From: Vitrella brassicaformis
Taxonomy: Eukaryota; Sar; Vitrellaceae
Direction: 5' to 3'
Assembly: GCA_001179505.1 (NCBI GenBank)
Contig: CDMY01000234.1
Coordinates: forward strand, 17,816 to 81,815
DNA: 64,000 nucleotides
Shown piece by piece: positions 11,801 to 23,350 of the stretch. The first letter of the stretch is position 1. Each line of letters opens with the position of its first letter. The notes beneath the pieces were generated by a model that was not told where the DNA came from, made no database searches, and saw only the letters and a program-made list of their open reading frames with translations. A program made the translations under genes and the position numbers.

Positions 11801-14800
11801 GCCATCGCCAAGAAGATAGGTGTGTGGCGCGCTGATCTCAACGACGTCTCCCGCCCTTATGTCGGTTGGAAAGTCCAGGTGAAAGCGCAGCGTCACCTCT
11901 TCATTGCCAGATCGGCTAGGGGGCGTGTCAATGCGGAATCTAAGAAAAACAGCAGGCTGCGCAGAGACACATTCAGCGACGGGCTGCTCCGGCTCACTCG
12001 TCCATGATGTCGTTGATTGGGAACCCAGCGATCGTTGACGTGTCCTGGATGAAGTCGGCTGGGCAAGATGTCCCCTGATTGCTCTCCTCCGAGCAAGACA
12101 TGAGCTGCCATGAGCCAGCCACTTCGATAATTTGTCTCGGGTTGGTGACTTCCAGCTGAATGAGATACGGCGTATTGGAATACAGCCAGCTCTGCGCAGC
12201 CGCGCTCATTAGCCGCAGACGGACGAAGTTGGATGGCGGAGCTGTGCCCTCACACGTGATCTCTTCCGACGAGAACACCTTTACCGACTCGCCGAGCTCG
12301 TTCAGCTGCGACACTTTGGGTGCGCATATTGTCGAGAAGGCGAAGCCAGCTGGCGCCAGTATCCGTATGACACCGCTCTTAAGAGTGGTGAAGGGCGTGA
12401 AAGAGATGGCCACCTCGTTGACAGTTGCAGCCAGCTCCGTGGACCGCGCCAGGTTGGTTGGCGTGATGCCGGCAGCCCGGAACGCCCAGATATCAAAGCC
12501 GGCGAAGGGACTGGAGGCCTCGTTGCTGAAGCTGAGACTCCACAGGTTGGGAGATGGGGTGACCGCGGGATTGGTGACGCTGATCTTGAAAAGATATTTG
12601 AGGTCCTTGTCGAGCGTGCCGCCAGAAATGTTCATCCGAGCTACACTGCTCTCGCCGCGACACGTCGAGAATGTCACGCCTGTGTGATAAAGAGAGACAC
12701 AACACCACACAGCAGCTCAGAGCACACGACGACCGGTCTTTCCTTCTCCCGACCTTCAGGAAAGAGGTGCAAGCCCCAGTGTGCGTGTCCTGCCCCCGTG
12801 AACGAGGCGAGAGGCTTCACTGTGTGTCCTGCCCCCGTGAACGAGGCGAGAGGCTTCACTGTCTCAACAGGCCCGCAATCCTCAGCAAATATGAACCCTT
12901 GGGGAGCAATCAGAGTCATCTGTTCGCCCGAGACGGACGCCGCGTTGAGAGCAAAGACGATCGTCACCCTGTTGAGGGCCTGCGCTCTGTCATTCCTGTC
13001 CGCCTCTGACCCCTCCTGCTCCGCAAAAATGTAAGCCGCCTGCATTTGCGGGAAGACTTCATACGCAAGGACGGTTGTTGATGTGTCTGTATAGTCAGGT
13101 GACGCCTTCTCGCAGTCCTCGATCGCCTCAATAAGAAGCGGGTCAACGGGCTGGCCTGCGTCTGTTGGATTCGTCACCTCAACCTGGAAGCGGTAGACGC
13201 CGGGAGGGAAGGGCGAATTGATGGCGATGATGCGGAAATAGCCGGGAGTGAAGGGCACCTCACTATTAAAGCGGTCCTGTGCCTCGCAGATGGCGTCGTC
13301 AGGCAGCAACGTCCCTCCAGCAGCCAAGATGCTGCGATAGTTGACGCACGCCCCCGTGGTTAGCTGGAACTCGATGGGGAAGGTCACACGGATGCAGCCT
13401 CCTCTCGGGACAGTCGTGATGGTCTCCACGCGGACGGTGATGACTGACTGGAGAGCCACCACACTATTGCTCCAGGACTCGAGGGCGGCATTAATGAGGT
13501 GACGGATGCGGGAAGGCGTGAAGGCGCTGGCGGCCACACGACCACTCATAAGCGACTCGCCCGGGTTGTACTCGAGAAAGAACGTATTGACGCTCGGCCT
13601 CGTCGGCTTCAGGCTTGGGGTGTCATCCGGGATCTCCAGCTGCGCTTGAAAGGCGTACCTGACATTCCCTCTGATGGGCGCACCTGTTGACATTGGCAGT
13701 AGAAGAGTGTTGCCGTGGTCAACAGCGGGGCTCGGTCTCGACACAGGCAGCGTGTAGCTGATGTGAGGCAGCTGGACATTGTTCTCCGCTATGAAGTGAC
13801 CCACCTGCATCACACCGGCTTTTTCCAAGTGTCTCTCTGCATGTCTCCTTGTGCAGATCGATCCGCACCATGTATCTGAAGATGTCGACCCTCCACTTGA
13901 AGCTCTGAGGCGCGATGACGCGCAGCTCCCCGTTGAGCAGCTGCTCAACCGAAGTGAACTCTACCGTGATGTTGGACAGCTGCTGCCGATACGAGTAAGG
14001 GAGATAGGAGTCAAGTGCCGCGAAGAAGACAGAGAAGGCCGTCCAGTAGATGCCCCACGACCGCTGCGATGAGGATGGCGGGTCTTCGATGTTGAGCGGT
14101 ATGGACTGATTCGTGCCGTCCACAGGCTCACTCAGCCGCGTGAACGTGCGCAGGTGGAATGCACCGGCAGCAATGGATTGGTCGTGGATGTAGTTGGCGC
14201 TCTCGGAGTTCTTGATGCGACGAATCCTGACGGACAAGCGGCAAGACACACAAACACTACACACCAAGCCCTTTGTCTGTCTCACTTGAACCCATAGGCG
14301 TGGCCAGCCTCCAATACATTAGAAGCCGACAGCGTGATCCTCGCCCGATTGATAGTGGCGCACTTTTCCACGCCATCTGTCCCACAGTAGTCGCCCTTTT
14401 CTGCCTTACTCGACACCACCGGAGGAAGTCTGATTTCGGGGTTGCTGCTGTCGACTTCGGTCACGGTCGGATCGACATCGACGTATTCGAAGTACTCAGG
14501 CAAGTCGAGCTGGATGATGGCACCTCGACCGGCCGTCTGCTCGGTGGTGAAGAAGATTGTGAGCTCGTTGCTAGGATAGGCTGCCTCCAGGTGGGATGGC
14601 GTCAATGAGATATCAGTGAGTTTGCCCAGGACGGCCACGTTGCCCGAGAAGTCTCCGCTGCCTGCGAAGCGCTTCCTGAAGCCTGATACCAAAGGATCGC
14701 CACCCGTCAGGATGCTCAGTGTCTTGGAGGGGTCATAGCGGCGCCTGGACTGCAGAACAACAAGCATCAATCGCGTAGGCGAGACACGGAAATTGTGCAG

Positions 14801-17800
14801 TTGCGTCGTTACCTGCACTGAGATGTTCCAGGCATTGCTTGGATTATAGGGTGGCAGGGGCGTCGAGGGATTCGTCACCTCAAACTCGATCAAGATCGGC
14901 GTGCCAGAAAAGAGCGTCAGATAGTTGGGTAGAGTGTAGCGGCAGACATGCATATTGTTGGGGGGCACAGGGATGCTCCACCCGCCTTGCTCTTTCAGGC
15001 GGCCCACACCGACAGGCCTTGTGCTGCCATAGACTCGCAGCAAGTCTGGAGGCTCCCTGGCGGCTGTGCACTGGTAGCCTTCAGGCATCTCAATCACAAG
15101 TAAGCTGTCATCTAGAGACACACGCATATCAATGTGTACAAATGCAGGCTGTGATCCTTTTGGCCTACCAGGGCTGTAGAGGATCGCTCCCATGACGATC
15201 TTGGCGTACAGAGTGTTCTGGCGTCCCCCTTGTAAGGACTCCGGTTGCCATCACCATACTTGGTGACGAGCGACGCCTGTGCGACGGTGGCGTTCATGTA
15301 CAGCCGCCTCCCTTCACTCTCGTAATACTGGGGTGAGGTGCCGTCCTGACACAACAGACGAACACAGCGGCTGAATGATCGACCATTGCAACGTGTCATT
15401 CTTTCGTGTGGTCTTACAGGAATGGTGACTTGGATTCCGATTCGCATTGGGTAGAAGCCAGCACTCGGAGGCCGCAGCTTCTTGACCACGAGAAAGATGC
15501 GTGTCTGATCGTGAAGTCGGCCGACTTCGGTCGGTACTGTCACTTGGATGCCCGCCCGATTCTGACGGAACACGGCAATGTGAAGAGACACGATGGACCT
15601 TGTCGCATACCCCTCTATTGCTGAATGAGAGTGGGGTGCAGACGACAGCATCGATGACCGTGAAGTCTGCCAAGATAATCTCGACGACACACACGTCACC
15701 GACGTCCCAAAGGGTGAGGGGGAAGAAGTGCAGCTCCAACTTATAGCCGCTGAGGATCGCTGTGGTCGTGGTGTTGCCGGCTCCTCTCAGATATATGTAA
15801 AACGTGTTCGTCGCCTCCAGAGTGAGCAGCAGGTCCTGCTGGTTTGCCAGATACGTGGAAGAACTGTTGGTGTCGATCGCATTGGATGGGAAGGTGGCTT
15901 CAGTCGGTGCCTCAGCCAGCACGACCTTGCCCAGCGTGCCGTAAAGCTGCCCGTAGACGGAGCCGACATCTTTGGCGTATCGAGCGTTCTTGCTCTCTAG
16001 TTTGACTGATTTCATCTCGAGGACATGGAATGGCTTCAGCACCTCATCGTCGTGGGACCATATCTCGAGGATGGGTGCAGTGTTGTCGAAGGCAGTCTGC
16101 AACAGACACAGGCAAGCAAAGGCACGATGCTGAAACCCCGACACAACACAGGACTTACCAGCAGCTCCGCATTGAAGACTATCTNNNNNNNNNNNNNNNN
16201 NNNNNNNNNNNNNNNNNNNNNNNNNNNNNNNNNNNNNNNNNNNNNNNNNNNNNNNNNNNNNNNNNNNNNNNNNNNNNNNNNNNNNNNNNNNNNNNNNNNN
16301 NNNNNNNNNNNNNNNNNNNNNNNNNNNNNNNNNNNNNNNNNNNNNNNNNNNNNNNNNNNNNNNNNNNNNNNNNNNNNNNNNNNNNNNNNNNNNNNNNNNN
16401 NNNNNNNNNNNNNNNNNNNNNNNNNNNNNNNNNNNNNNNNNNNNNNNNNNNNNNNNNNNNNNNNNNNNNNNNNNNNNNNNNNNNCGTCCCTGGCCTGAGT
16501 CCGTTGTAGCGGTCGAAGTGGATGAAGAACGACTGCCGGTTCTGCGACTTTGCACCCCACCTGAATGGCATACCACATTCAGCATATGCGCGAAATGGGA
16601 GCTTTGCATTCGAGTGTCTGTGACCTGCATCCTCTGGGCATCGGAAAGCCATTTGAGGCCTCATAAGCCTCGCGCATAAAGTGACCGCAGTGTTGCTGCT
16701 TCTCTTCGGCCGACGCGCCTGAACCAAAAAGTCAGAAAAATGCATTGTTTTTGCTGCCTGTGTCGCGGTCCTACCAGTGCTTACACGCTGGTAGCCGCTG
16801 TCCGAGTAGAGTGGATGCAGCCGAGTCAGATCGAGGAAACGCAGCTCAAGTGACATGGAATTTAGAGCCTGCATACACATGAGTGCAATCAACCAATGGT
16901 GCTCAAGATTTGTGCATGGCTTGCCTCATTGTATCGTGTTGCAGCGATGTCTGGAAGTAGAGGAGCACGGGCGCTGTCGTGCCGACTTGCATGGATGTGA
17001 GGTGCAGCGAGGCTTCCTTCATCGATGGGGGGCTCTCGGCGGTCAGGCTGCCGGCGTACATGAACTGGCAGCCACTGCACTTGGCCCAGCACAAGTTGTA
17101 CAATCGCTGCGACTCACCATCACTGAGCTCAGGCCTGCAGGCATGCAAAAAAAGGAACCAAAACACTCGTGTGTCTCGCTCGTGTCTCGTCACTCTTTGA
17201 TGCGGTGCCTTCCTTACAGAACGATTCGAATATTCGAGAATGTCTGTTTGGTTGTGACGAGGATGTTCGGCTTGCTTGGAGGGGAACTCGAGTCGATTTC
17301 GAAGAATGTTGAGTTGTAGATGTAGGTGACAGAGTAGAAACCCGACGCATCCCCGATAGTGTGCATGAAACTCACGTAATCCTGCAGAACACAGAGGCAG
17401 GGAGGCAAGCACGCTATTGAAAAGCAATGTCTCTTGTCTCGTTTTACGTGTGCTCACAATGGTTGCAAGGTTGTGCACCGTCTTTGTCTCGACGATCCTA
17501 TGTGTGTTAACCTTGTTTGCATCTGACGGCAACAGAGACACTCCCGTTGTGTGCCTGCAGAAAGAAAGGGGCGCTCACCGTCTGACGCATAAGTCGCCTG
17601 TATCTCGACAGGGACAACCGATGGAGTCTTGATGGAGCCGTCGCACTGCTCGTCCGTCAGGTCTGTGCACTTGACCTCAGTCACCATCGGATCAGAGCAA
17701 TCCGTGTCATAAGATGGCGTAGCGCGAAGAAGATTGCCTACGCAGATACACATGCACACGTCGGTATGTTCTATTCACCTTGTGCCCCTCCTTACTTGTG

Positions 17801-19456
17801 CTGTCGAGCTTTTGGCCCCGCAGCGTGATCTCAAACTCCTGTTCGAACGACACTGTGAAAGTGTTCAGTGCCGGCACAGGGCCACCAACTACAAAGCTGC
17901 CTACACACGACAATATGCATATTATCCCTCGGACAGCGGAGGGCGACAGAAAGACAGCTGATCCTTTTACCTGCGTCTGTCTTGTAGTCGACGTAGGTAT
18001 CACAGGTCTGTCCCGCAAGCACGTCGGAGTTCATAGTACAGTAGCAGAGGCGATAGACCCCAGGTGTGGCAGCTAACGTGTTGTTCGTGTCTCCCCATGC
18101 ATAGTCCTGTCCACTGTTTGTTGCATTCTCGCTCAGCCCTCCATTCACAAAACCGGTGACTGCCCCGCCTGTCGGCACTCCACAGCTGTGCATGACGGCC
18201 ATGCGATCAAGGTTTGCCAGCTCGTAGCCGCTCACACCCGTGACTTCGCACCTCTCGCCAATATGACACGTGTAAAAGCCCTCGGTTGGGCCTCCGACAG
18301 TCAGCTGACCGGCAGCAGCCGTGAAGAGAGACGGGAAGGAAGTGACACAGGTGTACAGTGAGCCCGGACAGAAGCACATCTGGTAGGTATTGGGTGTGGT
18401 GACGATCGAGCCGACATCAAAGACCCCGGTCGAGCCCGATGCGAGGCCTTGGAAAGAGAAGACCATGATTAACGGGTTTATCTGGCTGGCGGTCGCTGCC
18501 TGAGTGAGCCCCGGGTTGCCGGTCTCGACCCCAAAACCCTCCACTGGCGGCTGGACACCGCACGGCTGGCCACCACCGCTCATGATATAGATGCGATCCG
18601 CGGCAGCGATTCCGTGGTTCATGTTCTGGTTGATTTGGTGGAGGTTGGAGATGTCGTTGGTCAGTTGCACTTCACAGGGATGCGAATGGAAGCATTTCTC
18701 GGAGTTGGCGGTCCAGGGGCCGTAGACGCTGGCCACCGCTGTGGTGGTGTTGACGTTCAGTTACCGGTCCAAGTCAGAGCACCCTGAGGTGCCTCCGCCA
18801 TCCTGAATGAAAGAGACGATGCATTCATGCCCTCTCTCTTTGGCCACATTTTCCATTCATTCTTATCCCTACGTAGTCGCAATAGCAAACGCCAAATCTC
18901 CCAGGCACTGTCATTTGGATGGGGCCGCAGATGAGGCTCCTGGCAGCATTGTTTGCGTCCGCCGCGCAGTACAGAGAACTCCACGTAGGCACCATGAATT
19001 CGTTTTCCATCTGAACCTTATTCGCAGTGCAGTCAGCATAGCTGGCACAACAGCCTGCACACCATATAGATAAGGCGCGTGTCCATCTTTAGCCATGTGA
19101 TTCGCTCACTCAGGTACCATCTTTCGAGAGCAGAAGGCGGTCCTCGGCAGCGAAATCCGAGGGACTCTGCACCGTGAGATTGAGATAGAAGGGCTGCATG
19201 CTGTGGGCCTGAAAGGCGTCTCCGCCGGAGAGGCTGCTGGCATTGACAAAGGTCGTAACATTGACAACTGAACACCACACACCCACGATGTATCATTCCA
19301 CTTCTCATTGGTGTGGGTGTCTCTCACAATCGGTCAGAGCAACAATCCCGAGGGAGCGAGGCAGAGCGCTGCCACCTCCCCTTTCACTGGCGATGTCGTA
19401 GCACACACAACCGACGCAAAAAGAGCGAACACGGATACCCTGTACACTGCCTGCAT
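8801..19456 (-). CDS. Giant modular secreted/surface protein with a C-terminal hydrophobic segment
   Basis: One minus-strand gene of more than 20 exons fills 10.6 kb. The first ATG (19456) encodes a signal peptide (MQAVYRVSVFALFASVVCA). The N-terminal part (about 19.2-17.8 kb) is Cys-rich, with units ending in Cys-aromatic-Cys (VCYC, MCFC, LCYC). From about 17.7 to 9.2 kb the protein is a series of related modules. Each has a line like G-x-I-x-I-x-x-P-x-G-F (ISIDAPTGFIIHTL, RILAPAGFAFSTICAP, MTLIAPQGFIFAEDCG, VVEISAPHTYLLGDGKST) followed by F-x-V-x-NP and N-x-W (VTNPAVTPSPNLWSLSF, TINPTVQPNPNVWGITL). Near the end is a hydrophobic segment (LVLLCLVLCLSSLLLL) followed by about 55 mostly polar residues, so it may be a membrane anchor. 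I know similar NP...NxW modules in large alveolate proteins but no family name. A role in cell wall or surface is inferred. A 300 N gap interrupts it. Confidence 0.75.
12785..12862. repeat. Two tandem 39-bp copies inside the giant gene
   Basis: Two copies of a 39-bp unit (gtgtcctgcccccgtgaacg...) lie back to back at 12785-12823 and 12824-12862. On the minus strand they read in frame as two copies of a 13-residue unit (TVKPLASFTGAGH) just where an exon should end, and each copy carries a possible GT donor. Confidence 0.85.
16185..16484. other. Assembly gap (300 N)
   Basis: Exactly 300 N inside the giant secreted-protein gene. Coding sequence of that gene is present on both sides, so at least part of an exon is missing. 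The round size suggests a placeholder rather than a measured gap. Confidence 0.95.
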
Positions 19457-19679
19457 CGTCGGCGGACGCTGCCAACGAAGGGAAGTCTGTGCGCTAATCA
19501 AATGGCCTCACGGCCTGCCTGAGTCCGGGAGACCGACCAATGGAAGATCAGGTTGCGGAAGACGTGCGCCACTGCTAGGGGCATTCGGTGAAACGTCAAT
19601 GAAACGTACTGCGCGTCAATACTGCGCGTCAAGGGCATTCTCTTTGCATCTTCCGACGCATCCAGATCACCACAGAACG
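19457..19679. promoter_or_regulatory. Divergent intergenic region (223 bp)
   Basis: The spacer lies between the start codons of the giant secreted-protein gene (-) and the membrane-protein gene (+). It contains an imperfect tandem copy 'actgcgcgtcaa' near 19609-19632. No promoter element was recognised with certainty. Confidence 0.3.
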
Positions 19680-21186
19680 ATGCGCAACCACATTGCCGAG
19701 GGAAGCCCCGCCAACCACGTGGAGAGGCGTCAGAATGGGCTGCCATCCTGCGCCATCGAAGGAGGCGCACCTCGCGCGATGAGCCGCAGCATCAGTGCGT
19801 CGGATCAAGACTCAGAAGATACGCTGGACGATGATTCACTCAAGTGGCGGAGGTCAGCACCCGGCACAGCACAAGTGGAAGAAAGGCAGTCAGTCAATCT
19901 TCTTTATGTATCCATTTTAGAGAGCTGGAGACCACGGTGGAGCGTCACACGCGGCGGATGGAGTACAACAACCGAATGGCTGAATTGATCATCACCTTCT
20001 TCACCCTGTTCATTCTCATCGAGCTCAACAACATCCCCCGCGAGTGTGAGCTGGAGCAGTGCCTCAACGAGTACCTGACGGCAGGAGGGGAGTCTGACTA
20101 CGACTTCTTCATGACCGATTGTTCGGTCCTGCGCCAGCAGTGCACACACGGGCCGGTGGGGAGGCTGATGAAGAAGGGGGGCTCGTTCCGCAAATGGGCT
20201 GACCTGCCCCACAACACCTCCGCCATCGTGGGAGCCTACAGCCTGGTCGCTGACTTCTGCGTCTGTCTGCTGCGGCAGCACCCTGGCGACTTTCTGTGCG
20301 ACTTCGAGATATCCACCTGCTTCCAATTCATCTTGGGGCTCTTCTTCCTCTACTGGCTGGAGGTGAGCAACACAGAATGAATGGTCAACAACCCTGATTC
20401 AATACGCTCGTCATGGGTGTGTCTGCTCCCCTTATCTAGGTGCGTTGCCGGCCCCCCGATGTGTTTCTGTTGGTCGAGACCCAGGTGCGGTCGATGGAGC
20501 TGCGCGCAGCTGGAAGCGCCATCGACATGAAGATACGGGGAGGCGGCAGGCCACGAGGCAACATCTTCTCCCGCCTCAACCACTGCCTCGGCGATCGCAA
20601 GGTGGTCATGGTGCTCTTCGGCTGCTATTTCCTCTTCTGGCTGCTCTTCTATCGCTTCTTCTCCGGCTGCTACTCGACTGGGCTAACGGAGAAACAGTAC
20701 ATCATCTCGACTATCTGTGGCTGCGGCGTGGCGGCGACCTTCTTCATGGTGCTGCTCGAGGCGTACGGGGAGTGGGCCATCCAGCGGATGGCAAGAAACA
20801 AGCCGAGAGGCAAGACGGCGGAGCAGAGGGGCAAGCAGCCGAACGTCATGTTTCCTGCTATCCAGGCGGGAGAGCAGAAGCTGCCGCCAATGACAGCCCC
20901 CAGCTCCTCGCTGCCCGCGATCTTGCCCCGGTCTGCGCCGAGCATGGCGTTTCAATCTCCCATGACCGACACGTCGCATTCAGTCTTCCAGCCGTCAGCG
21001 GCCGCGCCCTACACCATCAACGTGGAGCGGCCCGTGGGAGAGGTGGCGCGTGCCGACTCGCTCGAGGAGGACCCTTTCTCACTCGATGCGTCACTGCCCA
21101 ACCTGCAGTGGATGTCGGGGTGGCAGAGCAGACGGGGCAACAACCAGGACAACGGGCGGGAGAGGGGGCGGTCTAACAGACAGTGA
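19680..21186 (+). CDS. Multi-pass membrane protein, unknown family
   Basis: Three exons (19680-19852, 19921-20362, 20440-21186) join in frame to give 453 residues. The N-terminal about 60 residues are polar and acidic. Four hydrophobic helices follow: LIITFFTLFILIELN, ISTCFQFILGLFFLYWLE, VVMVLFGCYFLFWLLFYRFF and TICGCGVAATFFMVLLEAY. The loop between the first two has several Cys residues (ECELEQCLNEYL, DCSVLRQQC) that could form disulfides. The C-terminal about 130 residues are Pro/Ser-rich and end basic. The start is the ATG that keeps the acidic N-terminus; earlier in-frame ATGs exist but the sequence before 19680 is not exon-like. No family was recognised. Confidence 0.8.
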
Positions 21187-21378
21187 GCAGATGAGTCTGT
21201 CTGTCTGTTGTAGATATCTGTCTTGGTGTGTATATGTTTTGCCTTTTCCCTCTTCTGAGGACTGAGCGAGGGAGGTGCATTCATTCATTTTCTTTTTTAA
21301 AACGGATCGATGGCCTTCATACACTCACTCATGGTGGTGATGCGCCTTCACGAGACACGACTCGTGTTCGAACCACGT

Positions 21379-22261
21379 TCAACGTGTATACGTCTTATGG
21401 ACGAATGGCGGTCCTCTAGCTGACCAAACTACGTGATCTCTTCCCACCTTCCACCTCTGCACCCTGCCCACCCTCACTGGCATCCCGCCATCTTTGTGCC
21501 ATCCCACTTCTTGACCAACACAGCGAGGCGCGGGAGACGTTTGTGCTCTTGGTGCTCCATAGCGTGGCATCAGTGGGAGAGGCGGCGACTCAGCCAGCGT
21601 GTGTTGACGCTTCCTTGGCTGGTTTCTCATTGCGGCCCGCAGATCCTCGCTCTTCGGGCAGATCGGCTCTTCGTCTAGCGGTGATAATGAAGGCAGGTCG
21701 GGGGGCGCCTTCCTGTGCGGCAATGGCGGTGGGGCTGTCTTTTGTGCTCCTTTTGTAGCAGCCATCGCTGGCTCACACCTGCCAGAACAGACACACAGGC
21801 CAGGGTCCTTGTTGTGATTTGGTGCCGTCGATCGTGTGTGTGTCTCACCTTCGCAGCAGCCAGTAGATATCCCATGAACGTTCAATGCACCGCTCTCTGC
21901 GGCAGCCCGGACACACGGGCACTTCATGCGGCGGAGTCGACTCGACAGAATCGTTCGCCTCAGCCGCAAAGCCAATCGCTTCGCCTTCTTCATCAGCAAC
22001 AAAGATGAAGAAGGGGCGCGGAGCAGAGGGCGCAAAGTTTGGAAGGCCAATCCCGCCCTCGAAGATCTTCTCCATGTTGCGCAGGGCCTCCTGCAATGAC
22101 GGATAACGACAAGACGATGCTACATCACCTGCTGACAAGGGGGCACTGCTCACTTTGATCTCATCTCTTGTGGGCATGTTTTCGAAGAGGGGGCTGATCC
22201 TTGCAAAGGCCACGACAACAGAGAGGAAGGAGACACATGTCAGGAGCAGGGCGCTGAGCAT
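21379..22261 (-). CDS. Unknown protein with signal peptide and Phe-led presequence
   Basis: Exons 22261-22154, 22090-21849 and 21778-21379 keep frame (249 residues). The start chosen (22261) opens directly into a signal peptide, MLSALLLTCVSFLSVVVA, followed by FARISPLF. A Phe at about +1 is typical of plastid targeting in algae with red complex plastids, so plastid import is possible. The mature part has IFEGGIGLPNFAPSAPRP and FFIFVADEEGEAIGF, a CxxC-like patch (VPVCPGCRRERC) and a basic, Pro-rich tail ending WSARGPPFVHKTYTR. An upstream ATG at 22372 would add 37 residues and mask the signal peptide. No family was recognised. Confidence 0.65.
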
Positions 22262-22451
22262 TCCGCTGAAGACGGGGAGACTGGAGACTGGGGGGTAAGG
22301 GAGGGCCCCCCACCCAAAGACTCGGCAAGCATATGGCGGAGGGTATTTGAAGACACACATGCAAGCCACCACTGGCTTTAGTTCTGTGCTTCAAATTAAG
22401 ACTTCATCTTATGTCTGTTCCCTGACTCCCCTCTTACGTGTGGCATTGCAG

Positions 22452-22956
22452 ATGCTGCTGCCGGCGACCCTGCAAAAGAGGGCAAGAAACAGGAGCAAGG
22501 GGTGTGCACCACCTGCTTCTTCGCCACACTCGACTTCTTTGCAGTCAGCCGCACTGCAAAAGACCCACACGGGCACTTAGTGGCCTGCCACGCACTGCTG
22601 TGTGTGCTCGTGTCTCAGACAGTGGGGAAAGGAATCGTCGCCACGTATAGAGCGTACGTATACGCTGACCTACTTACATGCACCTCTTAATTACCCACGT
22701 CGGCTCGCGTTTGGTTTGGTTTGATTTGGTTTGTGGTGCCTTGTAGGACGTCCTACTGCGTTAAGGAAACTGTTTATCCGATAAAGGAGACAGTGGTGTC
22801 CATCTTTGACCGCATGGAGAACAAGTGAGCCCTGCCTGCCACAGTTAGTGTGTCTGCTCATCTCCTTTGTCTCCTTGTTGTCTGTCGCGTTGGTGCAGGT
22901 ATAGGCCTTACAAGGCTAAAGTGCCTTACGTGCACGTGACTGACTTCGAGTACTGA
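22452..22956 (+). CDS. Small unknown protein, 5' end unresolved
   Basis: Three exon pieces join in frame: 22452-22653, 22747-22824 and 22899-22956. The product reads from DAAAGDPAKEGKKQEQGV through CTTCFFATLDFFAVSRT and a hydrophobic stretch (LVACHALLCVLVSQ) to KETVYPIKETVVSIFDRM and KYRPYKAKVPYVHV, ending TDFEY. There is no in-frame ATG in the first piece, which follows a ttgcag acceptor, so a short upstream exon in the 22340-22410 area is needed; I could not fix it. It lies head to head with the gene at 22261. Possibly a small membrane-associated protein. Confidence 0.55.
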
Positions 22957-23350
22957 CTGACTTGCTGTGCTGACCCACTTACTTTGGACATCAGTGACTT
23001 CCCACTTGCAAGTCAAAGCGCTCACTGAATGGTGTACTGAGCTCGAGCATATCTGAGAAGACAAAGACGATGTCTGGAACGCCTTCGTCTTCCCAGATGC
23101 CCACGTGCACAGCAATACGTCCAGCAGCCTGTCTGCCTGTCTGACTGTCTGTCTGTCTGTCTGCCTGTACACACACACACACACGTATGTATGCATATCC
23201 ACAGCGCCCATCAGACACCTCTGCAGCAGCAGCAGCAGCAGCAGCTTCCATTCTGGAAAGAACGTCAAAATCGCATCAAGCGCTGAACGAATGGGACAAA
23301 GGACAGCTCAAAATCGCCTAAACCTACCCGTCACGTCAAGGAAGGCCTCA
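22957..23350. other. Spacer with one possible minus-strand exon
   Basis: At about 23120-22991 on the minus strand an open frame follows a gacaggcag acceptor and reads AAGRIAVHVGIWEDEG..., ending DLQVGSH and stop. It looks more protein-like than its surroundings and could be an alternative 3' exon of the opine-dehydrogenase gene or a separate short gene. Phase with the last certain exon does not fit simply. The rest is (CA)n and cagacag repeats. Confidence 0.3.

Noticed and set aside
20445-21176. 243-codon plus-strand frame, Arg/Ala-rich
   Set aside because: A frame shadow of the real third exon of the membrane protein (hydrophobic helices lie in the other frame).
22347-22580. Plus-strand frame starting MKTHMQATTGFSS as exon 1 of the small gene
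   Set aside because: It does not enter the supported downstream frame with any GT-AG intron of normal length that I could find.
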